A stretch of 64,000 bases of DNA from Candidatus Competibacteraceae bacterium (lineage in GTDB: Bacteria > Pseudomonadota > Gammaproteobacteria > Competibacterales > Competibacteraceae), in contig RXIV01000004.1 of NCBI GenBank assembly GCA_003989085.1, forward strand, positions 62,001 to 126,000. The letters are read 5' to 3'. Both the position numbers and the translations under genes were made by a program. Under the pieces are notes generated by a model. The model had not been told where the DNA came from. It saw nothing but the letters and a program-made list of their open reading frames with translations, and ran no database searches. Shown one piece after another: positions 33,094 through 42,033 of the stretch (positions are counted from its first letter, which is position 1; each line of letters starts with the position of its first letter).

Positions 33094-33120
33094 AAGCCCG
33101 GCGCATTCCGGGCTTTTTTT
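33094..33120 (+). terminator. Rho-independent terminator of the ETF dehydrogenase gene
   Basis: Stem AAGCCCGG/CCGGGCTT with a six-base loop runs into seven T residues, 18 bases after the stop. Confidence 0.85.
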
Positions 33121-33161
33121 ATCAAACGATGCGGCAACCTTCACTTGAGGAGTTTTTCGTC

Positions 33162-33992
33162 ATGGCGAATGCGCCCACCCTGCCACTGTTGATCGAACCG
33201 GATCAACTGCAACCCCACCTGACCGATCGCGGCGTACTGGTTGTCGATCTGTGTGATCCGGCCAGTTATGCCGCCGGTCACATCCCCGGTGCGGTTCATC
33301 TTGATTACGCCGATCTGGTGCGGGTGAAGCCGCCAACGATGGGCCTGTTGCCGACGGAAGCGCGTTTAGGCGAAGTATTGTCGCGGCTGGGGCTGACGGC
33401 GGGGCAATGCGTCGTCGCCTATGATGAGGAAGGCAACGGTCGGGCAGGCCGGCTGTTGTGGACCCTGGCCGTCCTGGGTTATGAGCGGCTGGCCATGCTT
33501 AATGGGGGCATCCATGCTTGGGACGCCGCTGGTGGCCGGCTCGAAAACCGGATTCGCCGGCCAGCGCCCAGCTTTTTCCAGGCCCAGTTTCGCAACCCGG
33601 CAGCGGTCGCCGATAAAGATTACATTCTGGCCCGCCTGGGTCAGCCTGGGGTGGCGCTGCTGGATACCCGCAGCCCGGCAGAATACGCCGGGCTGGATCA
33701 ACGGGCTGCCCGGGGTGGTCATATTCCTGGTGCGGTTAACCTGCACTGGACCGACGCCATGGACCCGCAGCGGCAGTTACGCCTGCAACCAAAGCCCGTA
33801 TTGCGGACCCTGCTGGAGGGACGCGGCGTGACCCCGGACAAGGAGGTCATCGTCTATTGCCAGACTCATCATCGTTCGGCGCATAGCTACTGGGTGCTGC
33901 GCTATCTGGGTTATCCCCAGGTGCGCGGCTATCCTGGCGCCTGGTCGGAATGGGGCAACGATCCCCACCTGCCGATTGAAACCTCCATCTGA
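33162..33992 (+). CDS. Tandem-rhodanese sulfurtransferase
   Basis: A 276-residue protein with two rhodanese domains. The second has the active-site loop YCQTHHRSAHSYW with the catalytic Cys; the first has YDEEGNGRAGR, an inactive version. This is the layout of thiosulfate or 3-mercaptopyruvate sulfurtransferases, though the CQTHHR loop is not the standard one, so the substrate is open. Start set at MANAPTLPLL with GAGG upstream. Confidence 0.88.
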   Translation: MANAPTLPLLIEPDQLQPHLTDRGVLVVDLCDPASYAAGHIPGAVHLDYADLVRVKPPTMGLLPTEARLGEVLSRLGLTAGQCVVAYDEEGNGRAGRLLWTLAVLGYERLAMLNGGIHAWDAAGGRLENRIRRPAPSFFQAQFRNPAAVADKDYILARLGQPGVALLDTRSPAEYAGLDQRAARGGHIPGAVNLHWTDAMDPQRQLRLQPKPVLRTLLEGRGVTPDKEVIVYCQTHHRSAHSYWVLRYLGYPQVRGYPGAWSEWGNDPHLPIETSI

Positions 33993-34036
33993 CTTGGCGC
34001 AATGGGATAACCCGCCACCGTGGATTGCAAGCCGAC

Positions 34037-35008
34037 ATGCACCCCGAGCAACTGAAACAACTGGCCAGCCAGGTGCTGACTATCGAAGCCCAGGCTGTGG
34101 CCCAATTGACGGCCCGGATTGACGATCATTTTGTCCACGCCTGCCAATTGCTGCTGGCCTGCGCAGGCCGGATTGTCGTCCTTGGCATCGGCAAGTCCGG
34201 TCATATTGGCGGCAAAATCGCCGCGACTCTGGCGAGCACCGGCGCTCCCGCCTTTTTTGTGCATCCTGCTGAAGCCAGTCATGGCGATATGGGCATGATT
34301 ACTACACAGGATGTCGTCCTCGCGCTGTCCAATTCCGGTGAAACCGACGAAATCCTGACTTTACTGCCACTGATTAAACGGTTGGGTGTGCCGCTCATTA
34401 CCCTGACCGGCAATCCCGACTCCACTCTGGCCAAGGCCGCCGATGTGCACATCGACGTCAGCGTTGCCCAGGAAGCCTGTCCGCTGGGACTAGCCCCGAC
34501 CGCCAGTACGACCGCGACCTTGGCGATGGGTGATGCGTTGGCGGTGGCGCTGCTGGAGGCGCGGGGCTTCACCGCCGAAGATTTCGCCCGTTCCCATCCC
34601 GGCGGTCGTCTGGGTCGCCGCCTGTTGCTGCTGACCGCCGATGTGATGCACACCGGTGAACAAATCCCGCGCAGCGCCCCCGATGATTTGCTCAGGGACG
34701 CCTTGCTGGAGATGAGCCGCAAGGGTTTGGGAACGACCGTGGTGGTGGATACTGCTGAACGGGTGTTGGGCGTCTTCACCGATGGCGATCTGCGCCGGGT
34801 GCTGGATCGGCAAGTGGATGTTCACAGCGCCCACGTTGCTGAGGTCATGACCCGGAACTGCAAGACCATCGCCCCCGGCGCGTTGGCCGCCGAGGCGCTG
34901 CAAATGATGCAGCACTACCGGATTAACGCCTTGCCAGTGGTAAACTCTGCCGGAATATTGGCCGGCGTCCTGAACATGCACGATTTACTGCGCGCTGGCG
35001 TCCTCTAA
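34037..35008 (+). CDS. kdsD: Arabinose-5-phosphate isomerase KdsD
   Basis: A 323-residue protein with a SIS sugar-isomerase domain (LGIGKSGHIGGKIAATLAST, EASHGDMGMI) followed by two CBS domains. It converts ribulose 5-phosphate to arabinose 5-phosphate, the first step toward Kdo of lipopolysaccharide. It starts the run kdsD-kdsC-lptC-lptA-lptB-rpoN, the order seen in E. coli. Confidence 0.96.
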   Translation: MHPEQLKQLASQVLTIEAQAVAQLTARIDDHFVHACQLLLACAGRIVVLGIGKSGHIGGKIAATLASTGAPAFFVHPAEASHGDMGMITTQDVVLALSNSGETDEILTLLPLIKRLGVPLITLTGNPDSTLAKAADVHIDVSVAQEACPLGLAPTASTTATLAMGDALAVALLEARGFTAEDFARSHPGGRLGRRLLLLTADVMHTGEQIPRSAPDDLLRDALLEMSRKGLGTTVVVDTAERVLGVFTDGDLRRVLDRQVDVHSAHVAEVMTRNCKTIAPGALAAEALQMMQHYRINALPVVNSAGILAGVLNMHDLLRAGVL

Positions 35009-35030
35009 ATCCTGATGGCCGGGAGCCACC

Positions 35031-35552
35031 ATGTACGAAGTCTTGAACCGGGCCGCCCGGATTCAACTGGCGATCTTTGATGTGGACGGGGTGTTGACCG
35101 ATGGTCGCCTGTACTTCGGCAATGATGGCAATGAGGTCAAAGCCTTCCATAGTCGCGATGGCCAGGGTATTCAGATGCTGCTGGACAGTGGCATTGAAGT
35201 GGCGGTCATTTCCGGCCGCCGCGCCGCTTCAGTGGAGCGGCGCATGGCGGATCTCGGCATCCGCCACGTCTGGCTCGGCATCCATAACAAGCTGGCGGCG
35301 TTCCAAGAACTGCTGGCGCAATTGAACCTGAGCGCTGACCAGGCCGCCTACACCGGCGATGACCTGATCGATCTGGCCGTGATGACCCGCGCTGGTTTAG
35401 CGATTGCGGTGCAGGATGCCGACCCCTTCGTCAAACAGCACGCCCATTGGCAGACGCCCAGTCGGGGCGGGTGCGGCGCAGTGCGTGAAGTGTGCGAGTT
35501 GCTGCTGGACGCCCGGGGGCAGTTGACGGCGGCGCGGGAGCGTTACCTTTGA
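35031..35552 (+). CDS. kdsC: Kdo-8-phosphate phosphatase KdsC
   Basis: A 173-residue HAD phosphatase without cap domain. Motif 1 is AIFDVDGVLTDGRLYF, motif 2 the Ser in VISGRRA, and motif 4 AYTGDDLIDLAVM. It removes phosphate from Kdo-8-phosphate. It follows kdsD after 22 bases, and its stop overlaps the TTG start of lptC. Confidence 0.96.
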   Translation: MYEVLNRAARIQLAIFDVDGVLTDGRLYFGNDGNEVKAFHSRDGQGIQMLLDSGIEVAVISGRRAASVERRMADLGIRHVWLGIHNKLAAFQELLAQLNLSADQAAYTGDDLIDLAVMTRAGLAIAVQDADPFVKQHAHWQTPSRGGCGAVREVCELLLDARGQLTAARERYL

Positions 35553-36142
35553 AAAAGCCCGTCGGCGTCACTCTGCGCGGCGTCCTCTCGCTGGTTGGAC
35601 TGGCGGTGCTGGCTGGTTCGAGTTATGCCCTGCTGCGCTGGGTCGAATCGTCGTTGCGACAGGTGGAGCCGGCGGAAAGCCAGGCCCCGGTGCTGACCGT
35701 CGAGCAGTTCCGGGCAGTGCGGCTGAATCCGGCAGGCCTGCGGGACTATGTGATTGAAGCGCCCCTATTGCAGCAGTGGCCGGCTCAACGCGGAACCCAG
35801 ATTCAGCAGCCGGTCATGGACTGGTATCAGCCTGACGGCGTCATCCGCGAATGGCGATTACAGTCCGAACGGGGCTGGATCGCCGCCGATAATCGACTGG
35901 TGCGGTTGGAGGGCGCGGTGGTGATGACCCGCACCGCCGCCAGCGGCAAACCACCGGTGACGTTGATCACTCGCGATGTGCTGGTTCATCCCGCTGAACG
36001 CCAGGCCGAAACAGCTGCTCCTGCCCGGATGATTACCCCCGGTGGAGAGATGAATGCCGTCGGGATGCGCGCCTGGTTCGATCAACAACGGTTGGAGTTG
36101 CTCTCCGAAGTACGAGGTCATTATGAACCGCCCAAGCCTTAA
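35549..36142 (+). CDS. lptC: LPS export protein LptC
   Basis: A 197-residue protein with one N-terminal membrane helix (about 10-28) and a periplasmic beta-jellyroll domain. It links the LptBFG transporter to LptA in the lipopolysaccharide bridge. The start appears to be TTG overlapping the kdsC stop (CTTTGA); no ATG fits. Sequence conservation in the family is low, so gene order supports the call strongly. Confidence 0.9.
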   Translation: MKKPVGVTLRGVLSLVGLAVLAGSSYALLRWVESSLRQVEPAESQAPVLTVEQFRAVRLNPAGLRDYVIEAPLLQQWPAQRGTQIQQPVMDWYQPDGVIREWRLQSERGWIAADNRLVRLEGAVVMTRTAASGKPPVTLITRDVLVHPAERQAETAAPARMITPGGEMNAVGMRAWFDQQRLELLSEVRGHYEPPKP

Positions 36143-36653
36143 ACTCGGACTGGCGGCGGCGCTGGCGTTAGGGTCGCCCTTGGCCGCCGCCTTGCCGGAA
36201 GACCGCACCCAACCGATCCAGCTTGAAGCCAGTCGCGGTCAACTGGACCAGAAAACTGGTGTGAGCGTCTATGAAGGCAATGTTGTCATCACCCAGGGAT
36301 CGATGCGCCTGAATGCCGACACCGTGACGATTCATGTCAAGGACAACAATTTTCAGCGAATGGAAGCGGTCGGCAATCCAGTCAACCTGCGCTACAAACA
36401 AGCCGCTGACAAGCCGGAATTGCAGGGAACCAGCCAGCGGGTGGACTACGATGTCGCCGGGGCCAAGGTCACCATGAGCGGCAACGCCCGGCTGGTGCAG
36501 GGCCAGGATGTCTTTACCGGCGAGCAGATTGAATACAACCTCAAGGATGACGTGGTGAAAGCGCGGGGCGCGGGAAGCAATGGCCGCATCCAATTCACCA
36601 TCCAGCCACAGACGGCAGCGCCCAGTCCGCCGCGCGCCGGTAAGAAACCCTGA
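36123..36653 (+). CDS. lptA: LPS transport periplasmic protein LptA
   Basis: A 176-residue protein with a signal peptide (MNRPSLKLGLAAALALGSPL, cleaved near AAALPED) and an OstA-type repeat domain: QPIQLEASRGQLDQKTGVSV, YEGNVVITQGSMRLNADTV. It forms the periplasmic bridge for lipopolysaccharide. It overlaps lptC by 20 bases. Confidence 0.94.
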   Translation: MNRPSLKLGLAAALALGSPLAAALPEDRTQPIQLEASRGQLDQKTGVSVYEGNVVITQGSMRLNADTVTIHVKDNNFQRMEAVGNPVNLRYKQAADKPELQGTSQRVDYDVAGAKVTMSGNARLVQGQDVFTGEQIEYNLKDDVVKARGAGSNGRIQFTIQPQTAAPSPPRAGKKP

Positions 36654-36656
36654 ATT

Positions 36657-37382
36657 ATGGCGCACCTGATCGCCAAGGAAATCATCAAGCGCTACCGCAA
36701 GCGGACGGTGGTGGACGCCGCTTCACTGACCGTCGCCAGCGGTGAAGTCGTTGGGTTGCTGGGGCCGAATGGCGCTGGCAAGACCACCTGCTTCTATATG
36801 ATGGTCGGGTTGATTCATTGCGACGAGGGCCGGGTGTTACTGGATGACCGCGACCTGACCCATCTGCCGATGCACGCCCGCGCCCGGCTCGGCGTCGGCT
36901 ATCTCCCGCAAGAGCCTTCCGTGTTTCGGCGGCTGTCGGTGCTGGACAACGTGCTGGCGATTCTGGAAACCCGCCGCGATCTTGCCAAAGCCGACCGCCG
37001 GCCCCTGGCTGAAGATCTGCTGCACGAACTGCATGTCGGCCATCTGCACGCCAGCCTGGGCGTCAGCCTGTCCGGCGGCGAGCGGCGGCGGGTGGAGATC
37101 GCCCGCGCCCTGGCCGCCAATCCGGCCTTCATCTTGCTGGACGAACCCTTCGCCGGGGTTGATCCGCTGTCGGTGTTGGACATCCAGCGCATCATTACCC
37201 ACTTGAGCGAACGCCAGATCGGAGTGTTGATCACGGATCACAATGTCCGGGAAACGCTCGGCATCTGCCATCGCGCCTATATTCTCAACGAGGGCCGGGT
37301 CATCGCCGAGGGCGATCCTGCCGCCATTCTCGCCAACCAGCAGGTTCGCCAGGTCTATCTGGGCGAGGCTTTCCAGCTTTGA
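36657..37382 (+). CDS. lptB: LPS export ABC transporter ATP-binding protein LptB
   Basis: A 241-residue ABC ATPase with Walker [10 protein letters not shown], signature [15 protein letters not shown], Walker [14 protein letters not shown] and switch His in [12 protein letters not shown], typical of LptB. It powers lipopolysaccharide extraction with LptFG. It begins three bases after lptA. Confidence 0.97.
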   Translation: MAHLIAKEIIKRYRKRTVVDAASLTVASGEVVGLLGPNGAGKTTCFYMMVGLIHCDEGRVLLDDRDLTHLPMHARARLGVGYLPQEPSVFRRLSVLDNVLAILETRRDLAKADRRPLAEDLLHELHVGHLHASLGVSLSGGERRRVEIARALAANPAFILLDEPFAGVDPLSVLDIQRIITHLSERQIGVLITDHNVRETLGICHRAYILNEGRVIAEGDPAAILANQQVRQVYLGEAFQL

Positions 37383-37488
37383 ACCAGTGCGGATCAGGCA
37401 ATTTCTCCCCCGTCCTCCCGGAAAACGGCTAGGATTAGCGGTAGCTTCTGCTTCCCGAATCGCCGGAATAACTAACCCTAACCTGCCT

Positions 37489-38949
37489 ATGAAACAGTCC
37501 TTACAGCTTCGTCTGGGTCAGCAATTGACCATGACTCCCCAATTGCAGCAGGCGATCCGCCTCCTGCAACTGTCCAGCCTCGATTTGCAGGTGGAAGTAC
37601 AGACCCTTCTGGATTCCAATCTGATGCTGGAGCGAAGCGACGATCTGCAAGAGATCCAGGTACAACCCGAAGCCCAGGCCGCCCAAACCGCCGCCGATAC
37701 CAGTGCGGAAACCGAACTTAATACCGCAACCACTGATACGCTGCCCGATCAACTGCCGGTGGATAGCGCTTGGGAAGATGTGTACGAGTCCTCTGACGGC
37801 GCCACCAGCTTCTCCCGGAGCGAGAGTGAAGACTGGGACGCCAGCGAACGCTATGCCGGCGCAGGCGAGTCGCTGCATGAACATTTGTACTGGCAGATGC
37901 GGCTGACCCCGTTCAACGAGCGGGAGATGGCGATCGCCACCGCAATCATTGATGCGATTGACGATTCCGGTTACCTGACCCTGTCGCTGGATGACCTTTG
38001 CCAAGGGGTGCAGGCGGACTTTGCGGTAACGCCGGAGGAAGCCGAAGCGGTATTGAAGCTGGTACAGCACTTTGATCCGCAAGGGGTTGGCGCTCGTAGT
38101 CCGGCGGAATGCCTGCTGCTGCAACTGGAGGCGTTTCAGGACGATACCCCGTGGCTGGCCGAAGCCCGCCAACTGGTCGAGCGACATCTGGATCTGCTGG
38201 CTGAGCATGATTTCAACGGCTTGATGCGCCGGCTCAAGGTAACCCGCGAGCAATTGCAGGGGATCATCAGCCTGATTCAGTCGCTGGATCCGCATCCAGG
38301 ATCCAAACTTTCGACGACCGCGCCGCAATACATCGTCCCGGACGTGCTGGTTTATCGACAGCGCCATGCCTGGCGAGTTGAGCTGAACCCGGATAACACG
38401 CCAAAGTTGCGGATCAACGCCCGTTATGCGGCGTTGGCCCGGCGCAGCCAGAACGACGATGCGGCCTATCTCAGAAATCACTTACAGGAAGCCCGCTGGT
38501 TTCTGAAAAGCCTGCAAAACCGTAATGAAACCCTGCTCAGGGTGGCGACCAGCATTGTCGAGCGCCAGCGGGATTTTCTGGAGCGCGGTGATGAATGGAT
38601 GAAGCCGCTGATTTTGCGCGACATCGCCGAAGAGCTGGGTTTGCACGAATCCACCATCTCGCGGGTGACCACCCAAAAATACTTGCACACACCACGCGGG
38701 ATCTATGAACTCAAGTTTTTCTTTTCCAGCCACGTCGGTACCCGCGACGGTGGCGAATGTTCCTCGACCGCCATCCGCGCCATGATTCGTAAGCTGATTC
38801 AAGCAGAAAATCCCGGTAAGCCGCTCAGCGACGACAAAATCGCCAAACTGCTCGGCGCGGGAGGGATTCAAGTGGCGCGGCGGACGGTGGCAAAATACCG
38901 GGAAGCTCTGTCAATCCCGTCTTCTTCGGATCGTAAACGCCTCGTCTGA
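37489..38949 (+). CDS. rpoN: RNA polymerase sigma-54 factor
   Basis: A 486-residue sigma factor. The glutamine-rich activator region opens MKQSLQLRLGQQLTMTPQLQ. An acidic linker follows (about 45-130), then the core-binding region, the HTH near LGLHESTISRVTTQKYL, and the RpoN box ARRTVAKYREAL near the C-terminus. It reads -24/-12 promoters such as the one before pilA in this window. The frame is open further upstream, but the start at 37489 matches the family. Confidence 0.97.
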   Translation: MKQSLQLRLGQQLTMTPQLQQAIRLLQLSSLDLQVEVQTLLDSNLMLERSDDLQEIQVQPEAQAAQTAADTSAETELNTATTDTLPDQLPVDSAWEDVYESSDGATSFSRSESEDWDASERYAGAGESLHEHLYWQMRLTPFNEREMAIATAIIDAIDDSGYLTLSLDDLCQGVQADFAVTPEEAEAVLKLVQHFDPQGVGARSPAECLLLQLEAFQDDTPWLAEARQLVERHLDLLAEHDFNGLMRRLKVTREQLQGIISLIQSLDPHPGSKLSTTAPQYIVPDVLVYRQRHAWRVELNPDNTPKLRINARYAALARRSQNDDAAYLRNHLQEARWFLKSLQNRNETLLRVATSIVERQRDFLERGDEWMKPLILRDIAEELGLHESTISRVTTQKYLHTPRGIYELKFFFSSHVGTRDGGECSSTAIRAMIRKLIQAENPGKPLSDDKIAKLLGAGGIQVARRTVAKYREALSIPSSSDRKRLV

Positions 38950-39107
38950 ACCGACGGGGATTTTCGCCCTGCGGGGCATTGCGGACGTCGGAACGCGGCC
39001 ACCGGGGCGGCGCACAACAACCCCATCTAACCCGTCGCCATACCGGAATCAACCGGTTTCGACCCCGTCCAAACCAAGACAAGACCTGTCAGCCAGGAGT
39101 CCATGCC

Positions 39108-39431
39108 ATGCAAATCAAGTTGAGCGGACATCATCTGGAAATCACCCCGGCGCTGCACGACTATGTGTACGACAAGCTGGAGCGTATTGAGCGGCATTTT
39201 GACAACGTGACCAGCGCCCAGGTGATTCTGAGCGTCGATAAGCTGATCCAGAAAGCCGAAGCCACCATTCACGTCGCCGGCAACGAGATTTTCGCCGATG
39301 CGGCTGATGAGGACCTGTATGCGGCGATTGATGCGCTGGGCGACAAGATTGACCGGCAAATCAAGAAGCACAAGGAAAAGCTGACCGACAAGCATCGCGG
39401 CGAAAAAGCCCGCGATTACCCGCAACCGTGA
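39108..39431 (+). CDS. hpf: Ribosome hibernation promoting factor HPF (short)
   Basis: A 107-residue protein of the sigma-54 modulation family, MQIKLSGHHLEITPALHDYV, with the basic C-terminal KKHKEKLTDKHRG. The short form lacks the dimerising C-terminal domain and promotes 100S ribosomes in stationary phase with RMF. CAGGAG precedes the start. It follows rpoN, the usual position. Confidence 0.95.
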   Translation: MQIKLSGHHLEITPALHDYVYDKLERIERHFDNVTSAQVILSVDKLIQKAEATIHVAGNEIFADAADEDLYAAIDALGDKIDRQIKKHKEKLTDKHRGEKARDYPQP

Positions 39432-39435
39432 GTGG

Positions 39436-39921
39436 ATGAACGTGGCGATGGATATCATCGATCTGATTACGCCCGGACGGATCGTCTGTAACTGCCCGGT
39501 CACCAGCAAAAAGCGGGTGATCGAAGTGTTGAGCGAGTTACTGGCGACCGGGCAGGCCGATCTGAACGCTCGGCCCATTTTCGACAGCCTGATCGGTCGG
39601 GAACGGTTGGGCAGCACTGGATTAGGCCACGGGGTCGCTTTGCCGCACGGTCGCTTCAGCCAGACTCAGATCGCCATCGGCGCGTTCATCAAACTCGAGA
39701 AGGGCGTCGATTTTGACGCCATCGACCGGCAACCGGTGGACTTGGTGTTCGGTCTGCTGGTGCCGGATCACTACACGGACGAACACCTCAAGATTCTGGC
39801 CCGACTGGCCGAGATGTTCAGCGATCCGGCGTTTTGCCGGCAGTTGCGCGACGCCGATTCCGATCCGGCGCTATTTGAACGGCTCCGCGACTGGCAACCT
39901 GCCACTGCCTCCCTGCCATGA
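39436..39921 (+). CDS. ptsN: PTS IIA-Ntr protein PtsN
   Basis: A 161-residue nitrogen PTS IIA protein. The phosphorylated His71 lies in GLGHGVALPHGRF. It receives phosphate from NPr (ptsO, 41707) and regulates potassium transport and other targets by interaction. A second in-frame ATG at 39448 could be the start. Four bases after hpf. Confidence 0.95.
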   Translation: MNVAMDIIDLITPGRIVCNCPVTSKKRVIEVLSELLATGQADLNARPIFDSLIGRERLGSTGLGHGVALPHGRFSQTQIAIGAFIKLEKGVDFDAIDRQPVDLVFGLLVPDHYTDEHLKILARLAEMFSDPAFCRQLRDADSDPALFERLRDWQPATASLP

Positions 39922-40859
39922 AGCCGGTCAGCGCCCAAACCGTGTTCCACGATCTGCAAGCCATTCTCGAATGGCGCTGGATCGGCGGCGCTGTCGGGGC
40001 AGAGCGGATTCTGTGGTTGTCAGTCGAGGCCGATACCCCGTTTTTCGGGCGGCTGAACTGGGTCCAGCCGCCCCGTCTGCAACTGATTGGCCCGGAAGAG
40101 ATCGCCTTTTTGATCGGGCTGGAGCCGGCGGGCCGGGATGTCCTGATGAAGTGTCTGTTCCGTCCGGAGGCTGGCGCGGTGCTGATCTGCGGCGATTGCG
40201 GGTCGGCCGGGTTCTTGCGGGCCGGTGCTGACGCGGCGGGTATCCCGCTCTGGCATACCCCCTTGACGCCAGTGGTGGCGTTGGAGCGGCTCTATACCTA
40301 CCGGCACAGCCTGGATGCCTCGACCGTGGTCCACGGTGAACTGCTGGAAGTGTTCGGTATGGGGGTTCTGATTACTGGCGGCAGCGGCATCGGCAAGAGT
40401 GAACTGGCGCTGGAGCTGATCAGCCGTGGTCATCTCCTGATTGCCGACGACAGCCCGAATTTGACCCGGGTCGCGCCCGATCTGCTGGAAGGCGCTTGTC
40501 CGCCTACCCTGAGCGATCTGCTGGAAGTGCGTGGTCTGGGCATCCTCAACATCCGCCGGATGTTTGGCGACAGCGCCATCAAGCACAACAAGCGTATCCG
40601 GCTGATCCTGCACCTGGCCCAGCAGGAGGACATCAATCCGCCGGCTGAATCCCGTTTGCGGGGCTTGCGCGATACCCGGGTGATTCTCGGGGTCAGCATC
40701 CCGATGATTACCCTGCCGATTGCGCCGGGCCGCAATCTGGCGGTGCTGGTTGAATGCGCGGTGCGCGATCATATCTTGCGTCTGAATGGCTACCATGCGG
40801 AACAGGACATGATGGAGCGGATGGAGAAAGTGATGGCGAGGACTGTTCCGTGCGAATAA
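39918..40859 (+). CDS. hprK: HPr kinase/phosphorylase
   Basis: A 313-residue enzyme with Walker A ITGGSGIGKSELALELI, the catalytic Asp region LIADDSP and the family signature LLEVRGLGILNIRRMFG. It phosphorylates and dephosphorylates a serine of HPr-like proteins; the likely target here is NPr, which has the matching Ser in NGKSIMGVMM. Enteric bacteria lack it. It overlaps ptsN by four bases and rapZ by ten. Confidence 0.95.
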   Translation: MKPVSAQTVFHDLQAILEWRWIGGAVGAERILWLSVEADTPFFGRLNWVQPPRLQLIGPEEIAFLIGLEPAGRDVLMKCLFRPEAGAVLICGDCGSAGFLRAGADAAGIPLWHTPLTPVVALERLYTYRHSLDASTVVHGELLEVFGMGVLITGGSGIGKSELALELISRGHLLIADDSPNLTRVAPDLLEGACPPTLSDLLEVRGLGILNIRRMFGDSAIKHNKRIRLILHLAQQEDINPPAESRLRGLRDTRVILGVSIPMITLPIAPGRNLAVLVECAVRDHILRLNGYHAEQDMMERMEKVMARTVPCE

Positions 40860-41710
40860 TCATCGTCAGCGGCTTGTCGGGTTCCGGCAAAACCATCGCC
40901 CTGCAAACGCTGGAAGATCTAGGCTGCTATTGCGTCGATAACCTGCCGTTCAAACTGATCCAGCCGCTGGTTCAGGAGGTTCTGGCCGCTGGCGCGACCT
41001 TGCCGCCGACAGTCGCGGTCGGGGTTGACGCCCGCAATTTCTGTGACGAGCTGGCCCGTTTTCCCACGACCCTGGCCGAGCTGCGCGACAATGGCCTGCC
41101 AGTCGAGGTGTTGTTCCTACAGGCTGACGAAGACGTGCTGCTCAAGCGCTACAGCGAAACCCGCCGCCGTCATCCGCTGGATGGGGGTGACTTGCCGCTA
41201 CGGGAAGCGATCCGGCAGGAGCGACGGTTGCTGGAGCTGGTCGTTGCCGGCGCTGATCTGATCATCGACACCAGCGAAACCAACCTTTATCAGCTGCGCG
41301 ATCTGATCGGCGCCCGGGTGCTGGATAGCCCCGGTGAAGCGATGTCGTTGCTGTTTGAATCTTTTGGCTTCAAGAACGGGGTGCCGGCGGATGCCGATTT
41401 TGTCTTTGATGTCCGTTGCCTGCCCAATCCGCACTGGGAAGCGGCGCTGCGGCCCTTGACCGGGCGGGATCCGGCGGTGATCGACTTTCTCGATCAACAG
41501 CCGGAGGTGACCGCGATGATCCTGGATTTACGCCGCTTCCTGACCGACTGGCTGCCGCGTTTCGAGACCAGCAACCGCAGCTATCTGACCGTCGCCATCG
41601 GCTGCACCGGTGGTCAGCATCGTTCGGTTTTTATCGTTGAGGCGCTGGCTCAGTACTTCCGCAGCATCCGCCGCCAGGTCATGGCCCGGCACCGGGAATT
41701 AAAGCCATGA
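40850..41710 (+). CDS. rapZ: RNase adapter protein RapZ
   Basis: A 286-residue protein with Walker A VSGLSGSGKTIALQTLED, the motif TSETNLYQLRDLIG and the late CTGGQHRSVFIVEAL of the family. In enteric bacteria it binds small RNAs and brings RNase E to them to control glucosamine-6-phosphate synthase. The start is GTG inside the hprK end; the upstream extension of the frame overlaps hprK. Confidence 0.95.
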   Translation: MRIIIVSGLSGSGKTIALQTLEDLGCYCVDNLPFKLIQPLVQEVLAAGATLPPTVAVGVDARNFCDELARFPTTLAELRDNGLPVEVLFLQADEDVLLKRYSETRRRHPLDGGDLPLREAIRQERRLLELVVAGADLIIDTSETNLYQLRDLIGARVLDSPGEAMSLLFESFGFKNGVPADADFVFDVRCLPNPHWEAALRPLTGRDPAVIDFLDQQPEVTAMILDLRRFLTDWLPRFETSNRSYLTVAIGCTGGQHRSVFIVEALAQYFRSIRRQVMARHRELKP

Positions 41711-42021
41711 GCTGTCAACCACCTTTGGACGATGCGCAAGGGAGCGCTAGGTTGTTGAAACGGGAGATTGTCATTATTAACCGCTTGGGTCTGCACGCCC
41801 GCGCCGCCGCCAAGTTTGTCACCCTGGCCTCCGGCTTTGACGCCGAGATTCGGCTGTTGCGCAGTGGTCGCGAAGTCAACGGTAAGAGCATCATGGGGGT
41901 GATGATGCTGGCGGCGGCCTGTGGGACCAAGCTGGAACTGTGCGCCAGCGGCCCGGAAGCCAGCCAGGCGCTGGATCATCTCGAAAGCCTGATCCTGCGC
42001 CGCTTTGACGAGGACGAATAG
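41707..42021 (+). CDS. ptsO: PTS phosphocarrier protein NPr (HPr-like)
   Basis: A 104-residue HPr-family protein. His30 lies in INRLGLHARAAAKFV, the PEP-dependent site, and the Ser of NGKSIMGVMMLAAACG is the HprK site. An N-terminal extension of about 15 residues precedes the HPr fold. It overlaps rapZ by four bases. It carries phosphate between PtsI and PtsN. Confidence 0.95.
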   Translation: MSCQPPLDDAQGSARLLKREIVIINRLGLHARAAAKFVTLASGFDAEIRLLRSGREVNGKSIMGVMMLAAACGTKLELCASGPEASQALDHLESLILRRFDEDE

Positions 42022-42033
42022 GAGGGTTTCGCC